DNA of 64,000 bases from Sulfurimonas sp. (GCF_028714655.1 NZ_JAQTLY010000011.1:1-64000); one strand, 5' to 3'; positions 17,069 to 26,377 are shown, counted from the stretch's first letter. A program made the numbers and translations. The notes: generated from the letters alone by a model not told the origin.

Positions 17069-18580
17069 ATGAAAAAAATCGTTACATTGTCGGCTATCGC
17101 TTTTTTGAGTACTGCGGCATTTGCTGCAGATGCTGATTTTCAAAAGCAGATAGATGAGCTCAACCAAAAAATAGAGCAGCTGCAACAAGCCAACAATAAG
17201 CAGGATAAAAAGATATCGGAAGTAAATGCGCAATCTGCACAAAACAATATAAAGTTCAATATTGATTTTAGAACTGCGTATGATAATTTACGCTATAAAA
17301 CTGCAAGTGGAGAAACATTTTCAAATGATGCTCTTTACACAAACCGTTTATGGTTAGGTATGGGTTATGCTCCGACTGATGATATGCTATTTAAGGGTCA
17401 GTTAGCCTACAATAAAGCTTTCGGTGCTAGTTATGGGCAAAGAGGAACAGGTTTTGGGTTTGATACTTTTGACTGGGTTATAAATGAAAATCTAACAGAT
17501 GACGCTCTAAGAGTAAGAGAGGCTTATTGGTTATGGAACCTTAGAACAGGATCTATCGGTTGGACGGCAAGTATCGGTCGTCGCCCGTCTACAAACGGTT
17601 TCTTAAGCAATCTAAGAGAAGATGATGCAAAAGCAAAATCTCCTATGGGTCATGTTATAAATATGGAGTTTGACGGCGCATCCGTAGCTATGAAACTAGA
17701 CAGCTATGTTCCGGGAATGTATGTTAAACTTTGTCTTGGTCGCGGACTAACGAATGCAACAGGCTGGGCAAGTGAAGCAACAAAAGCTATCGGATCACCT
17801 GTAGGCGGTTCTAGTCAGCCTAATTACACAAAAGACGGAAACAACTTAGACAATGTCGATATGGCAGGATTTATCTTCGTGCCGTATGACAATGGTCAAT
17901 ACTCAGTTGAGACTACATGGTACAGAGGATTTAATGTTCCGGGACTATATGCTACTTCTATCGATGGTGCAACGGGTGCACCGACGGCATACAGCATGCG
18001 CAACGGTGGAGATATGGACGGTGCGGCAATCTCTTTCAAAGCTGACGGTATCGGAGAGGGCATCAATGACTTCTTAGATGAAACAACTCTTTTTGCTTCA
18101 TTTGCTATGTCAAAATCTCATCCAAATATAGGTATTACAAGAGCTGTAGATATGAGTTCTATGGGTATGGGTACTATAAATATGACTGGCAACAGCATGC
18201 TTGGAAGCAATGAATCCGAAACTGGTACTTCCATCTGGTTAGGTGCAGTAATGCCAAACTTAACAGGCGGTAAATTTGGTTTAGAGTATAACCACGGCTC
18301 AAAATACTGGAGACCGTTTACTTATGGTGAAGACACTATGATAGGTTCTAAAATGGCAACTCGCGGTAATGCTTATGAAGCTTACTGGTCTCAACCGATT
18401 ATAAAAGATGTTTTCTCTATGCAAATCAGATATACATATTTAGATTATAAATATACCGGTTCAAATGCTTTCTTTGGAGACGGCGGTACTCCGATGACTA
18501 TGTCTGAAGCAAAAGCAATGGGAATGGATCCTGTTGAAACTGCACAAGATATACGCGTATATTTTAGATACAGATACTAA
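17069..18580 (+). CDS. DUF3373-like outer-membrane porin-type protein
   Basis: A 503-residue exported protein. Residues 1-19 are a signal peptide ending AFA, residues about 22-58 form a short coiled coil (FQKQIDELNQKIEQLQQ and following), and the remainder is rich in alternating beta-strand patterns ending IRVYFRYRY with aromatic residues, as in outer-membrane barrels. It resembles the uncharacterised DUF3373 family, common in Campylobacterota; the assignment is from memory of the family. ATG 17069 with AAAGGGA upstream is used, not the in-frame ATT-region start at 17039. It is the only gene of its transcript, ended by a strong terminator. Its promoter is nearly identical to that of the downstream SQR gene. 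Confidence 0.8.
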   Translation: MKKIVTLSAIAFLSTAAFAADADFQKQIDELNQKIEQLQQANNKQDKKISEVNAQSAQNNIKFNIDFRTAYDNLRYKTASGETFSNDALYTNRLWLGMGYAPTDDMLFKGQLAYNKAFGASYGQRGTGFGFDTFDWVINENLTDDALRVREAYWLWNLRTGSIGWTASIGRRPSTNGFLSNLREDDAKAKSPMGHVINMEFDGASVAMKLDSYVPGMYVKLCLGRGLTNATGWASEATKAIGSPVGGSSQPNYTKDGNNLDNVDMAGFIFVPYDNGQYSVETTWYRGFNVPGLYATSIDGATGAPTAYSMRNGGDMDGAAISFKADGIGEGINDFLDETTLFASFAMSKSHPNIGITRAVDMSSMGMGTINMTGNSMLGSNESETGTSIWLGAVMPNLTGGKFGLEYNHGSKYWRPFTYGEDTMIGSKMATRGNAYEAYWSQPIIKDVFSMQIRYTYLDYKYTGSNAFFGDGGTPMTMSEAKAMGMDPVETAQDIRVYFRYRY

Positions 18581-18584
18581 AAAA

Positions 18585-18610
18585 TTAAAGAGCCTGCTTT
18601 GGCTCTTTAA
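18585..18610 (+). terminator. Rho-independent terminator after the porin gene
   Basis: A perfect 10-bp stem, TTAAAGAGCC and GGCTCTTTAA, around a TGCTTT loop, starts five bases after the stop codon. Confidence 0.85.
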
Positions 18611-18843
18611 TAAAATTATCTTATGAAACGATAAAACTTAAAACAAATCCCCTTTATTAAACACTCTTGATTTCCTAACAATAAAAAGTTAACTTACAGT
18701 AACAAATTTACCGAAAAAGCTAAAATTTTCATCATCACTTTAACTTATTATAAATAAAACATATATTTATTCATTCAAGTATCCAACTAAAATTTTGATA
18801 CATTAACGCAAAATTAGGGGTAAAACTCATAAAAATAGTGGTA
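18611..18843. other. AT-rich intergenic stretch without a gene
   Basis: Between the porin terminator and the SQR promoter module. Frames on both strands are short. No RNA gene or clear structure is seen apart from a segment (TCATAAAA, 18829-18836) that also precedes the matching promoter at 17 kb. Confidence 0.5.
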
Positions 18844-18896
18844 TTTAAAACTCCCTTAAGCCTCAAGGCTGTAGAATTGATAACTTTATCACAAAA
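18844..18896 (+). promoter_or_regulatory. Promoter/operator module shared with the porin gene (copy 2)
   Basis: This is the gapless partner of 17006-17058. It has TTTAAAAC, TTAAGC, TGTAGAAT (extended -10-like), the inverted repeat TGATAACTTTATCA (18878-18891; six-base arms around CT) and CACAAAA. The SQR ribosome-binding site AAAGGAAA follows directly. Confidence 0.65.
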
Positions 18897-18908
18897 AAAG
18901 GAAAATAG

Positions 18909-20384
18909 ATGAAAAAGAACAAAATCTTAGAAGAGATTTTAAATGAAGTTGACAAGCATCCTGAGATTATGTCTCGTCGTGAAGCTTTAAAATATTTGAC
19001 AATGTCTCCGTTGGCAGCATCTGTGCTTGCAAGTGCAACTGTCGGAACAACAGCTGCAAGCGCTGCATCAAGCAATGCTAAGGGCAAAGTAGTTATCGTT
19101 GGTGGCGGTCTAGCAGGTATGAGTACGGCGGCACTTATCAGAAATACTGCATCAAATATCGAAGTTACGGTAATCGAGCCGGATCAATATTCAGTATCTT
19201 ACCAACCGGGACAAACTCTTGTAGCTGCAGGTGTTTGGAAGAAAGAAGATATTATCTATAAAAGAGACGACTTTTTACCAAGCGGCGTTAAGCTTATCAA
19301 AGGAAGCGTAACTGCTTTTGATCCTGCAAACAACAAAGTAACGGTAGACGGCAAAGAAGATGTAAGTTATGATCAACTAATCGTAGCTACGGGTCTTGTG
19401 TTAAATTACGGCGGAATTAAAGGCTTAGAGGGAGTAATTACTTCATCTGGAGAAAATTCAGTTGTAAGACAAAAAATCGGTAAAAACGGTACTCACTCAA
19501 TCTATTTCCGTGACGGTTCAGAAGATACTTGGAAAGGTATCCAAGAGTTAGTAGCAAAAGCTAAAGCTCACACTGGTACTGAAAAACTTCAAGCTCTATT
19601 TAGTATGCCTGCTACTGCAATCAAGTGTGGTGGTGCTCCGATGAAGATTATGTATCTTACACATGCTCACCTAGAAAAAGCAGGTGTTGCGAACAAAGTT
19701 GAACTGACTTTCAACACAAACGGCGGAGCATTATTTGGAATCCCTGAATACAATGCTGCAATCGTTAAACAGTTTGAAAAAAGAGGCTTTAAGTGGAATT
19801 TCTCTCACAACTTGGTAGAAATCGATACTGAAGCTAAAATTGCAACTTTCGATAAGTTCTGGAAAGAAAAAGGCGAATTTGACGAAGCATTAGATGAGTA
19901 TGTAATGGTTACAAAACATGATTACAAAGCGATTAAATACGATTTCATCCATGTAACGCCTCCTATGAAAGCTTCTGATGAAGTTGCAAAATCTCCACTT
20001 GGCTCTGAGCAAGGATGGGTACCTGTTGAAAAAGAAACTCTTCAACATGTTAAATTTAAAAATGTATGGTCTTTAGGGGATGTTGCTGCACTTCCAATGA
20101 CTAAAACAGGTGGTTCTGCTCGTAAAGAGTACAGAGTGCTAGTTGAAAATATGGTAGCTTCAATGGAAGGCAAAACTACTTTACCTGCTAAATTTGGCGG
20201 ATACACTGTTTGTCCACTTATCACTGGTCTTGGTACTGTTATGCTTGCTGAGTTCGACTGGAGCAAAAAACCGACTCCTTCATTCCCGCTTGACCCTACA
20301 CAAGAGAGATGGATATGGTGGTTACTAAAAGTTTATGCACTTAAACCGATGACTATGTACGGAATGCTTGCAGGTAGAGCGTAA
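18909..20384 (+). CDS. sqr: Sulfide:quinone oxidoreductase, Tat-exported
   Basis: An FAD enzyme that oxidises sulfide and reduces the quinone pool. SRREALKYL (residues 22-30) followed by a hydrophobic Ala-rich segment is a twin-arginine signal, so it should act on the periplasmic face. The FAD site VVIVGGGLAG is at 61-70. Redox Cys are at 240 (IKCGGAP) and 435 (YTVCPLITG), the pair found in mitochondrial-type (type II) SQRs; a third Cys of type I enzymes is absent. The C-terminal WWLLKVYALKPMTMYGML resembles the amphipathic membrane anchor. Flavocytochrome c sulfide dehydrogenase flavoprotein is the main alternative. Confidence 0.88.
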   Translation: MKKNKILEEILNEVDKHPEIMSRREALKYLTMSPLAASVLASATVGTTAASAASSNAKGKVVIVGGGLAGMSTAALIRNTASNIEVTVIEPDQYSVSYQPGQTLVAAGVWKKEDIIYKRDDFLPSGVKLIKGSVTAFDPANNKVTVDGKEDVSYDQLIVATGLVLNYGGIKGLEGVITSSGENSVVRQKIGKNGTHSIYFRDGSEDTWKGIQELVAKAKAHTGTEKLQALFSMPATAIKCGGAPMKIMYLTHAHLEKAGVANKVELTFNTNGGALFGIPEYNAAIVKQFEKRGFKWNFSHNLVEIDTEAKIATFDKFWKEKGEFDEALDEYVMVTKHDYKAIKYDFIHVTPPMKASDEVAKSPLGSEQGWVPVEKETLQHVKFKNVWSLGDVAALPMTKTGGSARKEYRVLVENMVASMEGKTTLPAKFGGYTVCPLITGLGTVMLAEFDWSKKPTPSFPLDPTQERWIWWLLKVYALKPMTMYGMLAGRA

Positions 20385-20412
20385 TTATTTACTCTCGCCA
20401 AAAGCGCTTCTG

Positions 20413-20436
20413 ACGGCAAGGAGTTTTCCTTGCCGT
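20413..20436 (+). terminator. Terminator after the SQR gene
   Basis: A perfect 10-bp stem ACGGCAAGGA and TCCTTGCCGT around GTTT, 28 bases after the stop codon. Confidence 0.85.
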
Positions 20437-20683
20437 TATCTTAAACACTCCCTTTTATGTTTACAACTCCTCGTTTTTTACAATTATCACAAAAAGTTTA
20501 AATTTGTAACAGCTAGATAAAAAAATGTATATTTATCTGCAAAATCAACTAAAAAAACTATCATATATTACTTCAAACTATACAAATTGTTACACCTTAT
20601 TATAAATATTATATTTTAATTTTATAATAAATATTATTTTTATTTTTTATAAGTTAAAATATCGCAATTCAAAAGGAGATACA
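20437..20683. other. Very AT-rich gap upstream of the three-Cys protein gene
   Basis: Nothing coding is seen. TTATCACAAAAA at 20485-20496 repeats one half of the TGATAA/TTATCA module found upstream of the porin and SQR genes, but without the other half. Near 20600-20640 there is an imperfect palindrome of ATATTAT/ATAATAT runs. The ribosome-binding site AAAGGAG lies before ATG 20684. Confidence 0.45.
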
Positions 20684-21007
20684 ATGAATAAAATCGTAAA
20701 AGTTGCATTAGGTGCAGCATTAATTTTAAGTGTTGGCGCAACAACTGCAAGTGCAGATGCTGATAAAGGTTTAAAACTTTATTCTAAAAAATTAAAAGAT
20801 GCTTGTGGTATAAGCGGGGCAGCTATGGCAGGTAAACATACTCAAGGTCAGTGGAATGAAATTAACAAAGCAGGAAATCTTGCTAAAGAGATTAAAACTA
20901 TTTGTCCAAAAGCAAGTGACGAAGATTTAAACGATAAAACTCTTCCTCACTACTATGATTTCTTCTACAAATTCGGAAGCGACAGCGGGAATGTTCCTTC
21001 TTGCTAA
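20684..21007 (+). CDS. Small periplasmic three-Cys protein, cytochrome-c-like but without haem motif
   Basis: A 107-residue protein with a signal peptide (cleavage after about ASA at residue 24). The mature part begins DADKGLKLYSKKLKDACGISG, which recalls the start of class I cytochromes c (G-x-x-LY-x-x-C), yet the CxxCH haem site is absent: Cys are single at 41, 74 and 107. The last residue is Cys. Function is unknown. Its place between the SQR and SoxH-like genes suggests a role in periplasmic sulfur handling, for instance carrying or binding sulfur species; this is inference. Confidence 0.75.
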   Translation: MNKIVKVALGAALILSVGATTASADADKGLKLYSKKLKDACGISGAAMAGKHTQGQWNEINKAGNLAKEIKTICPKASDEDLNDKTLPHYYDFFYKFGSDSGNVPSC

Positions 21008-21019
21008 TTAGTTTCTAAC

Positions 21020-21048
21020 TTCGCTCCCTGCTTTTTGCACGGAGTGAG
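21020..21048 (+). terminator. Terminator after the three-Cys protein gene
   Basis: Stem CTTCGCTCCCTGC paired with GCACGGAGTGAG (one mismatch, two G-T pairs) around TTTTT, followed by ATTTTTAT. Confidence 0.75.
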
Positions 21049-21131
21049 ATTTTTATACTCACTTTCTCTTTTTTATCTTCATTTATATTTACACTTTTAA
21101 CTTTTACTTATATTATTAACTCTACATCAAG

Positions 21132-21137
21132 TATAAT
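21132..21137 (+). promoter_or_regulatory. -10 element of the metallohydrolase gene
   Basis: TATAAT lies 37 bases before ATG 21175, with CAGGAGA as ribosome-binding site in between. Confidence 0.55.
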
Positions 21138-21174
21138 ATCCGCCTCAACAAATAAAACAAAAACAGGAGACAAA

Positions 21175-22146
21175 ATGAAAAAAGCTATATTATTAGCTTC
21201 AGCCGCTATGATGTTTTCATTATCGCTAAATGCATTTACATTAGGAAAACTTGGTGATTTTAAATTTGAAAAAGCAAACGATAATGTTTATATTATGCAT
21301 GGACCAGAGAGAGAACCGAGCAAAGAGAACGAAGGTTTTATGAATAATCCTGCGATTATAGAGAGTAAAAACGGACTTATCGTAATAGATCCGGGCGGAA
21401 ACTATAATGTTGGTAAAAAAATCCTTGCAGAGATTGAAAAAGTAAGCAAAAAACCGATTATTGCTGTTTTTAATACTCATAAGCACGGCGATCACTGGTT
21501 TGCAAATAAAAATATTCAAGAAAAGTATCCAAATGTGCCTATTTATGCTCTTGATTATATGATTGAACAGGTAAAAGACAACTCTGCCGAGACTTGGTAC
21601 GGCATACTAGACAGATTGACAGGCAACTTAGAAGGCACAAAACCGTTTGCTTTCCCGACTGCAGGTGTTGTAAATAAACAAAGTGTTGTGGTTGACGGAC
21701 AAACTTTTATTATGCGTCACTACGCAAAAGGGCATACGGATACGGATATATTGATTGAGCATGTCAACTCAAATACACTTTTCATAGGAGACAATCTTAT
21801 TACCAACCGCTTTGGAGCATTTGATGATTCTTCAAATATACATGACAATATTGAACTTTTAGAGAAAATTAAAAACAAACAGGACGGTTTTAAAAAATAT
21901 AAACTCTATGTTCCGGGTCACGGGCGCTCAAGCGGTGAAATAAGCAAAACAATAGATCCGTTTTTAAATTACTTGAAAATAATCACTGCAGGTGCTAAAA
22001 AAGCATATAAAGCAGGTGTTGAGAGTTATGAAATAAAACCGGAGATACATGAACAGCTAAAAGCTTACCACAAATGGGATGCTTACGAAGGTCAGATGGG
22101 CAAACACCTTATGAAAGCTTACGAAGAGGTAGAAGCACAAGATTAA
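21175..22146 (+). CDS. Periplasmic MBL-fold metallohydrolase (SoxH-like)
   Basis: A 323-residue zinc hydrolase with signal peptide (MKKAILLASAAMMFSLSLNA). THKHGDHW at residues 101-108 is the HxHxDH metal motif; GHTDTD near 193 and PGHG near 253 supply the remaining ligands. It resembles SoxH and related periplasmic beta-lactamase-fold proteins seen with sulfur or quinoprotein systems. The substrate is unknown. It has its own promoter and terminator, and neighbours the SQR and three-Cys genes, so a role with sulfur-containing thioesters or persulfides is possible but unproven. Confidence 0.83.
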   Translation: MKKAILLASAAMMFSLSLNAFTLGKLGDFKFEKANDNVYIMHGPEREPSKENEGFMNNPAIIESKNGLIVIDPGGNYNVGKKILAEIEKVSKKPIIAVFNTHKHGDHWFANKNIQEKYPNVPIYALDYMIEQVKDNSAETWYGILDRLTGNLEGTKPFAFPTAGVVNKQSVVVDGQTFIMRHYAKGHTDTDILIEHVNSNTLFIGDNLITNRFGAFDDSSNIHDNIELLEKIKNKQDGFKKYKLYVPGHGRSSGEISKTIDPFLNYLKIITAGAKKAYKAGVESYEIKPEIHEQLKAYHKWDAYEGQMGKHLMKAYEEVEAQD

Positions 22147-22154
22147 TAAAATAT

Positions 22155-22177
22155 TTGAGCCGTATTTTACGGCTCAA
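22155..22177 (+). terminator. Terminator after the metallohydrolase gene
   Basis: A perfect 10-bp stem TTGAGCCGTA and TACGGCTCAA around TTT, eight bases after the stop codon. Confidence 0.85.
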
Positions 22178-22235
22178 TCCCTCTATTATCTTTAACTTTC
22201 AGTTCAAATACTACTTTTTTAATCTATAATATTTA

Positions 22236-24371
22236 ATGCTTAAGATATATGAATGCCAAAGTGCCAAATCCGACATTACCGAATTAAAAGTTTTAAACGG
22301 TTCTTTAGTTGCTTACAGCACCAAACTACACGGAATTAAAATATTTGATTTTGATGAGTGTGAAATTAAAAAAAGCATTGCAAATATCTACCTTAATTCC
22401 ACTGTGAACGCCTGTTCATTTAGCACGAACTCTGAGCTTTTCGCCTTTGTAAACAATCGAATCATATATGTAATTGATATCCTGTCTAAAGAGATAATTT
22501 GTACTATCGAAGTACATAAAGAAGATATAGAGATTATAAGTTTTGATCTGTCTTCAAACTATATTATTGCTGGAAGTGTCCACGGCAGGGTGTTTCAATA
22601 TAAGATAAATCAATCATCTTTTCTTTCAAGACTCTGCTCTTTTCCGTATGATAGATCTATGATAGATTCAAAAAACAAAGAGAGCAAAAATTTCGTAAGC
22701 GCTTTTGCTTTTTATAAAAATAGATTTGCCTGCAGCGGCTACGGCGGTGCTGTTTTTATAATGGATCTTTATACCCAGACAAACAAAAGCATAATTACTC
22801 ACAATAAAGCCCGTATCAATACATTATATTTTATAGATGAAGAGACTCTGATATGCGGTAAAGATGACGGAAGGATAGATATTTTTTCACTGACTGATGC
22901 AAACAGCTATAAAAGCATAGTTACGCCGCTATCAAACATAAAACAAATTATTATAATGCCAAATCCAAACTATATTATGGCTTGCGGCACATCCAATATA
23001 ATTACAATAGTTGACATAAAAAATTTCAAAGTTACCCACAGCAAATACATTGAATTTGATACTAAAATAAATAAAATAGCCATAGTTAACAGCGACTCAT
23101 TGGCAGTTGCACTGGAAAATAATAAAATCATGCATGTTGAACTTCCCGGAATTGCAACATTGAAATCACTTATAGCCCAAAACTCTTTTGCAAAAGCTTT
23201 TGAGCTAATAGAGAGAGAGCCTATGCTTCAAGGCTCGTATGAGCACAAAATGCTTGAAGAAAGGTTTGAAAAAAACTATGAAGATGCCACAAAAGCTCTT
23301 ATAAACCAAAATAGTGCCTTAGCAACACAAATTTTAGATATCTACAAAGATGTAAAATCAAAACAGCCAAAGATAAAAGATCTTTTTTATGCGTTTAAAA
23401 ACTATCTTAGATTTCAAGCTCTATTTTTAGAAAAAAAATATGCTCTCGCCTATGCACTCTGTTCCAAATTTGAACCTCTTAAAAAAACTGTTCAATACAA
23501 AAAAATGGAACAAATATTTAAGCTTGTTTTCGTAAATGCCCAAAGACATGTAATGCAAAATAATATCGCCGGTGCTAGAGCACTGTTGAGTGATTATAGC
23601 TCAATCACATCAAAAAAACCGCTTATAACTCTGCTGCTTACTCAAAATAAAGAGTTTGTAGAACTTTTAAAAGCTATCCAAAAGAGAGATTTTCAAACTA
23701 TCAACAAACTTGTCGGTAAAAATGAGCTATTTAAGCAAATTCCCAACTATATTGCAATAAACAATCAAATAGAAGAGACATTAGAGGAGATAGAAACAGC
23801 TATAAAAGCAGGTGAAATAAACAGAGCAAAAGAACTATTGCTTACACTTGATAAAATCCAGCATATAGAGGAAAAAGTAGAAGAACTATACAAAAAATGC
23901 AAGTATGTTTCAATTCTTCAAAAAGCCTACGAAGAGAGTGATTTTACAAGTTGTTACGAACTTCTTGATATGCACAAAGATCTAAAATCAATAGAGTTGG
24001 GAGTGCTTCTGGAAAATCACTGGTCTAAACTTATACAAAAGTGCGAAGAGTACGCACTTGATGGAAACATAAGAGATATCAAAAAAACACTTGGTGAACT
24101 TATAAGTTTGCATACCAGAAGTGACAAAATCGGGGATTTGTTGAGAGTCAGCTTTCATGCAAGAATTGCCCTCTTAATGGAAAGAAGAGATTTTAATGGC
24201 GCTGAAGCAATAATATATACTTATATTGATGTATTCGGTATAGACAACGAAATAGATCAAATCATGAGAAATTTTGAAAAAGTTTTAGAACGAAAACTAG
24301 CTTTTACACAAATCGAGCAGAGACCCTCAAGAGACAGCTGGAGACACTCTAAAATTATTATAAAGCGTTAG
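22236..24371 (+). CDS. WD40-like beta-propeller plus helical-repeat protein
   Basis: A 711-residue protein without signal peptide or membrane segments. Residues about 1-300 contain repeating strand patterns with WD40-like features (for example FVSAFAFYKNRFACSGYGGAVFIMDLYT), suggesting a seven-bladed propeller. Residues about 305-690 are purely helical, with repeated Ala/Glu/Lys helices like an alpha-solenoid. I know it only as a conserved uncharacterised protein type of Campylobacterota. A TATAAT at 22225-22230 is only five bases before ATG 22236 and no ribosome-binding site is present, so the mRNA may be leaderless. Its 3' end overlaps the convergent fliI by 14 bases. Confidence 0.75.
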   Translation: MLKIYECQSAKSDITELKVLNGSLVAYSTKLHGIKIFDFDECEIKKSIANIYLNSTVNACSFSTNSELFAFVNNRIIYVIDILSKEIICTIEVHKEDIEIISFDLSSNYIIAGSVHGRVFQYKINQSSFLSRLCSFPYDRSMIDSKNKESKNFVSAFAFYKNRFACSGYGGAVFIMDLYTQTNKSIITHNKARINTLYFIDEETLICGKDDGRIDIFSLTDANSYKSIVTPLSNIKQIIIMPNPNYIMACGTSNIITIVDIKNFKVTHSKYIEFDTKINKIAIVNSDSLAVALENNKIMHVELPGIATLKSLIAQNSFAKAFELIEREPMLQGSYEHKMLEERFEKNYEDATKALINQNSALATQILDIYKDVKSKQPKIKDLFYAFKNYLRFQALFLEKKYALAYALCSKFEPLKKTVQYKKMEQIFKLVFVNAQRHVMQNNIAGARALLSDYSSITSKKPLITLLLTQNKEFVELLKAIQKRDFQTINKLVGKNELFKQIPNYIAINNQIEETLEEIETAIKAGEINRAKELLLTLDKIQHIEEKVEELYKKCKYVSILQKAYEESDFTSCYELLDMHKDLKSIELGVLLENHWSKLIQKCEEYALDGNIRDIKKTLGELISLHTRSDKIGDLLRVSFHARIALLMERRDFNGAEAIIYTYIDVFGIDNEIDQIMRNFEKVLERKLAFTQIEQRPSRDSWRHSKIIIKR

Positions 24372-25668
24372 TAATCTTAAAAAGAGCATTTAGCGTATCG
24401 TTAAATTCACTTTTTACGGTTGAATTTTGAGTTAAAAACTTCTCCATTTCACTCTTTTTATTTATCGCTTCATCGAGTTCGGAATCACTGCCTTTTAGGT
24501 ACGCACCGATTCGAATCAGCACTTCATTCTCTTTTAAAATAGTATAGAGTCTTCTAAATTTTAAAACCGCTTTGAGATGCTCAGGCGAAATAATGTCATT
24601 CATAACCCTAGAAGCCGAATTTAATATATGAACAGGCGGATAGATACCAAAATCGGTAAGTTCGCGTGAGAGTACTATATGCCCGTCTAAAATAGAGCGG
24701 GATTGGTCTGCAATGGGGTCACTCATATCATCACCCTCGACTAGAACCGTAAAAAAAGCAGTAATAGAACCTTTGCCTTCCTCTTTTCCCGCACGCTCCA
24801 TAAGTTGAGGGAGAAGTGTTAAAGATGAGGGCGGATATCCTTTTGATGTAGGTGGTTCACCGAGTGCTAGACCAATCTCTCTTTGTGCCATAGCAAACCT
24901 TGTAACAGAATCCATAATAAACAAAACATCCAACCCTTGGTCTTTAAAAAACTCCGCCACGCTCATAGCCGCAAATGCACCGTATTTTCTCATCAAAGGA
25001 GAGTCATCCGATGTTGCTACGACAATTACGGTATTTTCCAAATTTCCGCCTAGATTTTTTTCTATAAATTCAGGAACTTCTCTACCGCGCTCACCGATAA
25101 GTGCAACTACTTTTATGGGTGCATCGGCACCCCTTACTATCATTCCCATAAGGGTTGATTTCCCGACACCGCTTCCTGCAAAAATACCTAGTTTCTGACC
25201 TTTTCCGCATGTCAGAAGCCCGTCAATGCTTTTTACTCCTACACTAAAAACCTCATCTATCATTCCTCGTTTCATCGCGGCAATCGGAGCTTTGATGATT
25301 GGAGAGAGTTTTGTATTATTTATACTCCCTTTGCCGTCAATAGGTCTCATAAAAGGATCTACTACGCGTCCCAACAGTGAAGAATCTACCGGAATATTTA
25401 ACCCTGTTTGGTCTAAAAACACTCTGTCACCCGAGCAAAATCCCTCAACAAAACTAAAAGGAGTAATGAAAAAAGTCGTACCGTCTATCTCTGTAACCAT
25501 TCCTATAGTCTCTTGATTTGTATCGTTTGATACGATTTTTACTATATCGCTGATGCCGACTTTCAATCCGCGAGCGGTAATAACGGTTGCATTGATTTTA
25601 ACAATTTCACCGAATGCAACCGAATATTTTTTATCTGAGATTTTTTCTTTAAGTGAAGAAAGAGGCAT
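24358..25668 (-). CDS. fliI: Flagellum-specific ATP synthase FliI
   Basis: The ATPase of the flagellar type III export apparatus. Walker A is GIFAGSGVGKSTLMG (around residues 161-175), Walker B LDVLFIMDSVTRFA, and ALGEPPTSKGYPPSSL is conserved in the FliI/SctN group. Length is 436 residues. No other flagellar gene is next to it, in keeping with the scattered flagellar genes of this phylum. It lies 27 bases downstream of folE and may be cotranscribed. Confidence 0.97.
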   Translation of the reverse strand: MPLSSLKEKISDKKYSVAFGEIVKINATVITARGLKVGISDIVKIVSNDTNQETIGMVTEIDGTTFFITPFSFVEGFCSGDRVFLDQTGLNIPVDSSLLGRVVDPFMRPIDGKGSINNTKLSPIIKAPIAAMKRGMIDEVFSVGVKSIDGLLTCGKGQKLGIFAGSGVGKSTLMGMIVRGADAPIKVVALIGERGREVPEFIEKNLGGNLENTVIVVATSDDSPLMRKYGAFAAMSVAEFFKDQGLDVLFIMDSVTRFAMAQREIGLALGEPPTSKGYPPSSLTLLPQLMERAGKEEGKGSITAFFTVLVEGDDMSDPIADQSRSILDGHIVLSRELTDFGIYPPVHILNSASRVMNDIISPEHLKAVLKFRRLYTILKENEVLIRIGAYLKGSDSELDEAINKKSEMEKFLTQNSTVKSEFNDTLNALFKITNAL

Positions 25669-25695
25669 TAAAAATCTCCTTGATTTACGGCAGGT

Positions 25696-26280
25696 CTAAT
25701 AACGCGAACCGTTAGGAGAGTTTATCAAAGAGAAAAATTCGCTTCTTGTTTTCTCATCTTTTTTAAACAGACCGCGAAGAGCCGACGATGTTGTCGTTGA
25801 GTTGATTTTTTCAACCCCTCTCATCTCCATACACATATGTCTTGCCTGAATAACCACCGCAACGCCTTTTGGCACAATCGTGTCCATAATCGCATCTGCT
25901 ATCTGCTCTGTGAGCTGCTCTTGAATCTGCATACGGCGCGCAAAAACATTTACGACACGAGGAATCTTTGACAAACCTACCACTTTGCCATCAGGTATAT
26001 ATGCCACATGCACGCGACCGATAATCGGCAAAAGATGATGCTCGCAAGTAGAGTAAAACTCTATATCTTTTAAAAGAACCATCTCATCGTTTGAACTGCT
26101 AAAAAGAGCTGATTTTAGTATCTCTCTTGGATCTTCTTTATATCCGCCGAAAATAAACTCGTAAGCTTTTTTAACTCTTTGCGGAGTTTTTAAAAGCCCC
26201 TCCCTGCTTGGATTTTCTCCGACATGAAGCATCATACATTTTACTGCATTTTCAAATTCTATATCTTGTTTATCTGACAA
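25696..26280 (-). CDS. folE: GTP cyclohydrolase I
   Basis: It converts GTP to 7,8-dihydroneopterin triphosphate, the first step of folate (and queuosine precursor) synthesis. [21 protein letters not shown] around residues 79-99 carries the zinc-binding Cys and His, with the third ligand Cys in [12 protein letters not shown]. The length of 194 residues is normal. It is divergent from the phosphoethanolamine transferase gene. Confidence 0.97.
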   Translation of the reverse strand: MSDKQDIEFENAVKCMMLHVGENPSREGLLKTPQRVKKAYEFIFGGYKEDPREILKSALFSSSNDEMVLLKDIEFYSTCEHHLLPIIGRVHVAYIPDGKVVGLSKIPRVVNVFARRMQIQEQLTEQIADAIMDTIVPKGVAVVIQARHMCMEMRGVEKINSTTTSSALRGLFKKDEKTRSEFFSLINSPNGSRY

Positions 26281-26371
26281 TGTTATGCCTTTTAGAATTT
26301 TTTATAAATGATAGGGTACCGATAAGTTGCTGAGAAGTTTATTTATCGTATGTATGGTCAGTTGCATTTGG

Positions 26372-26377
26372 TATAAT
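26372..26377 (+). promoter_or_regulatory. -10 element upstream of the phosphoethanolamine transferase gene
   Basis: TATAAT in the folE divergent gap. The predicted transcript start near 26384 would lie before the AAAGG at 26400-26404, which places the real translation start between there and 26511. Confidence 0.5.

Noticed and set aside
20481..20496. TTATCACAAAAA as a third copy of the porin/SQR operator
   Set aside because: Only one half of the inverted repeat is present, the -10-like part is missing, and it is about 190 bases from the next gene.
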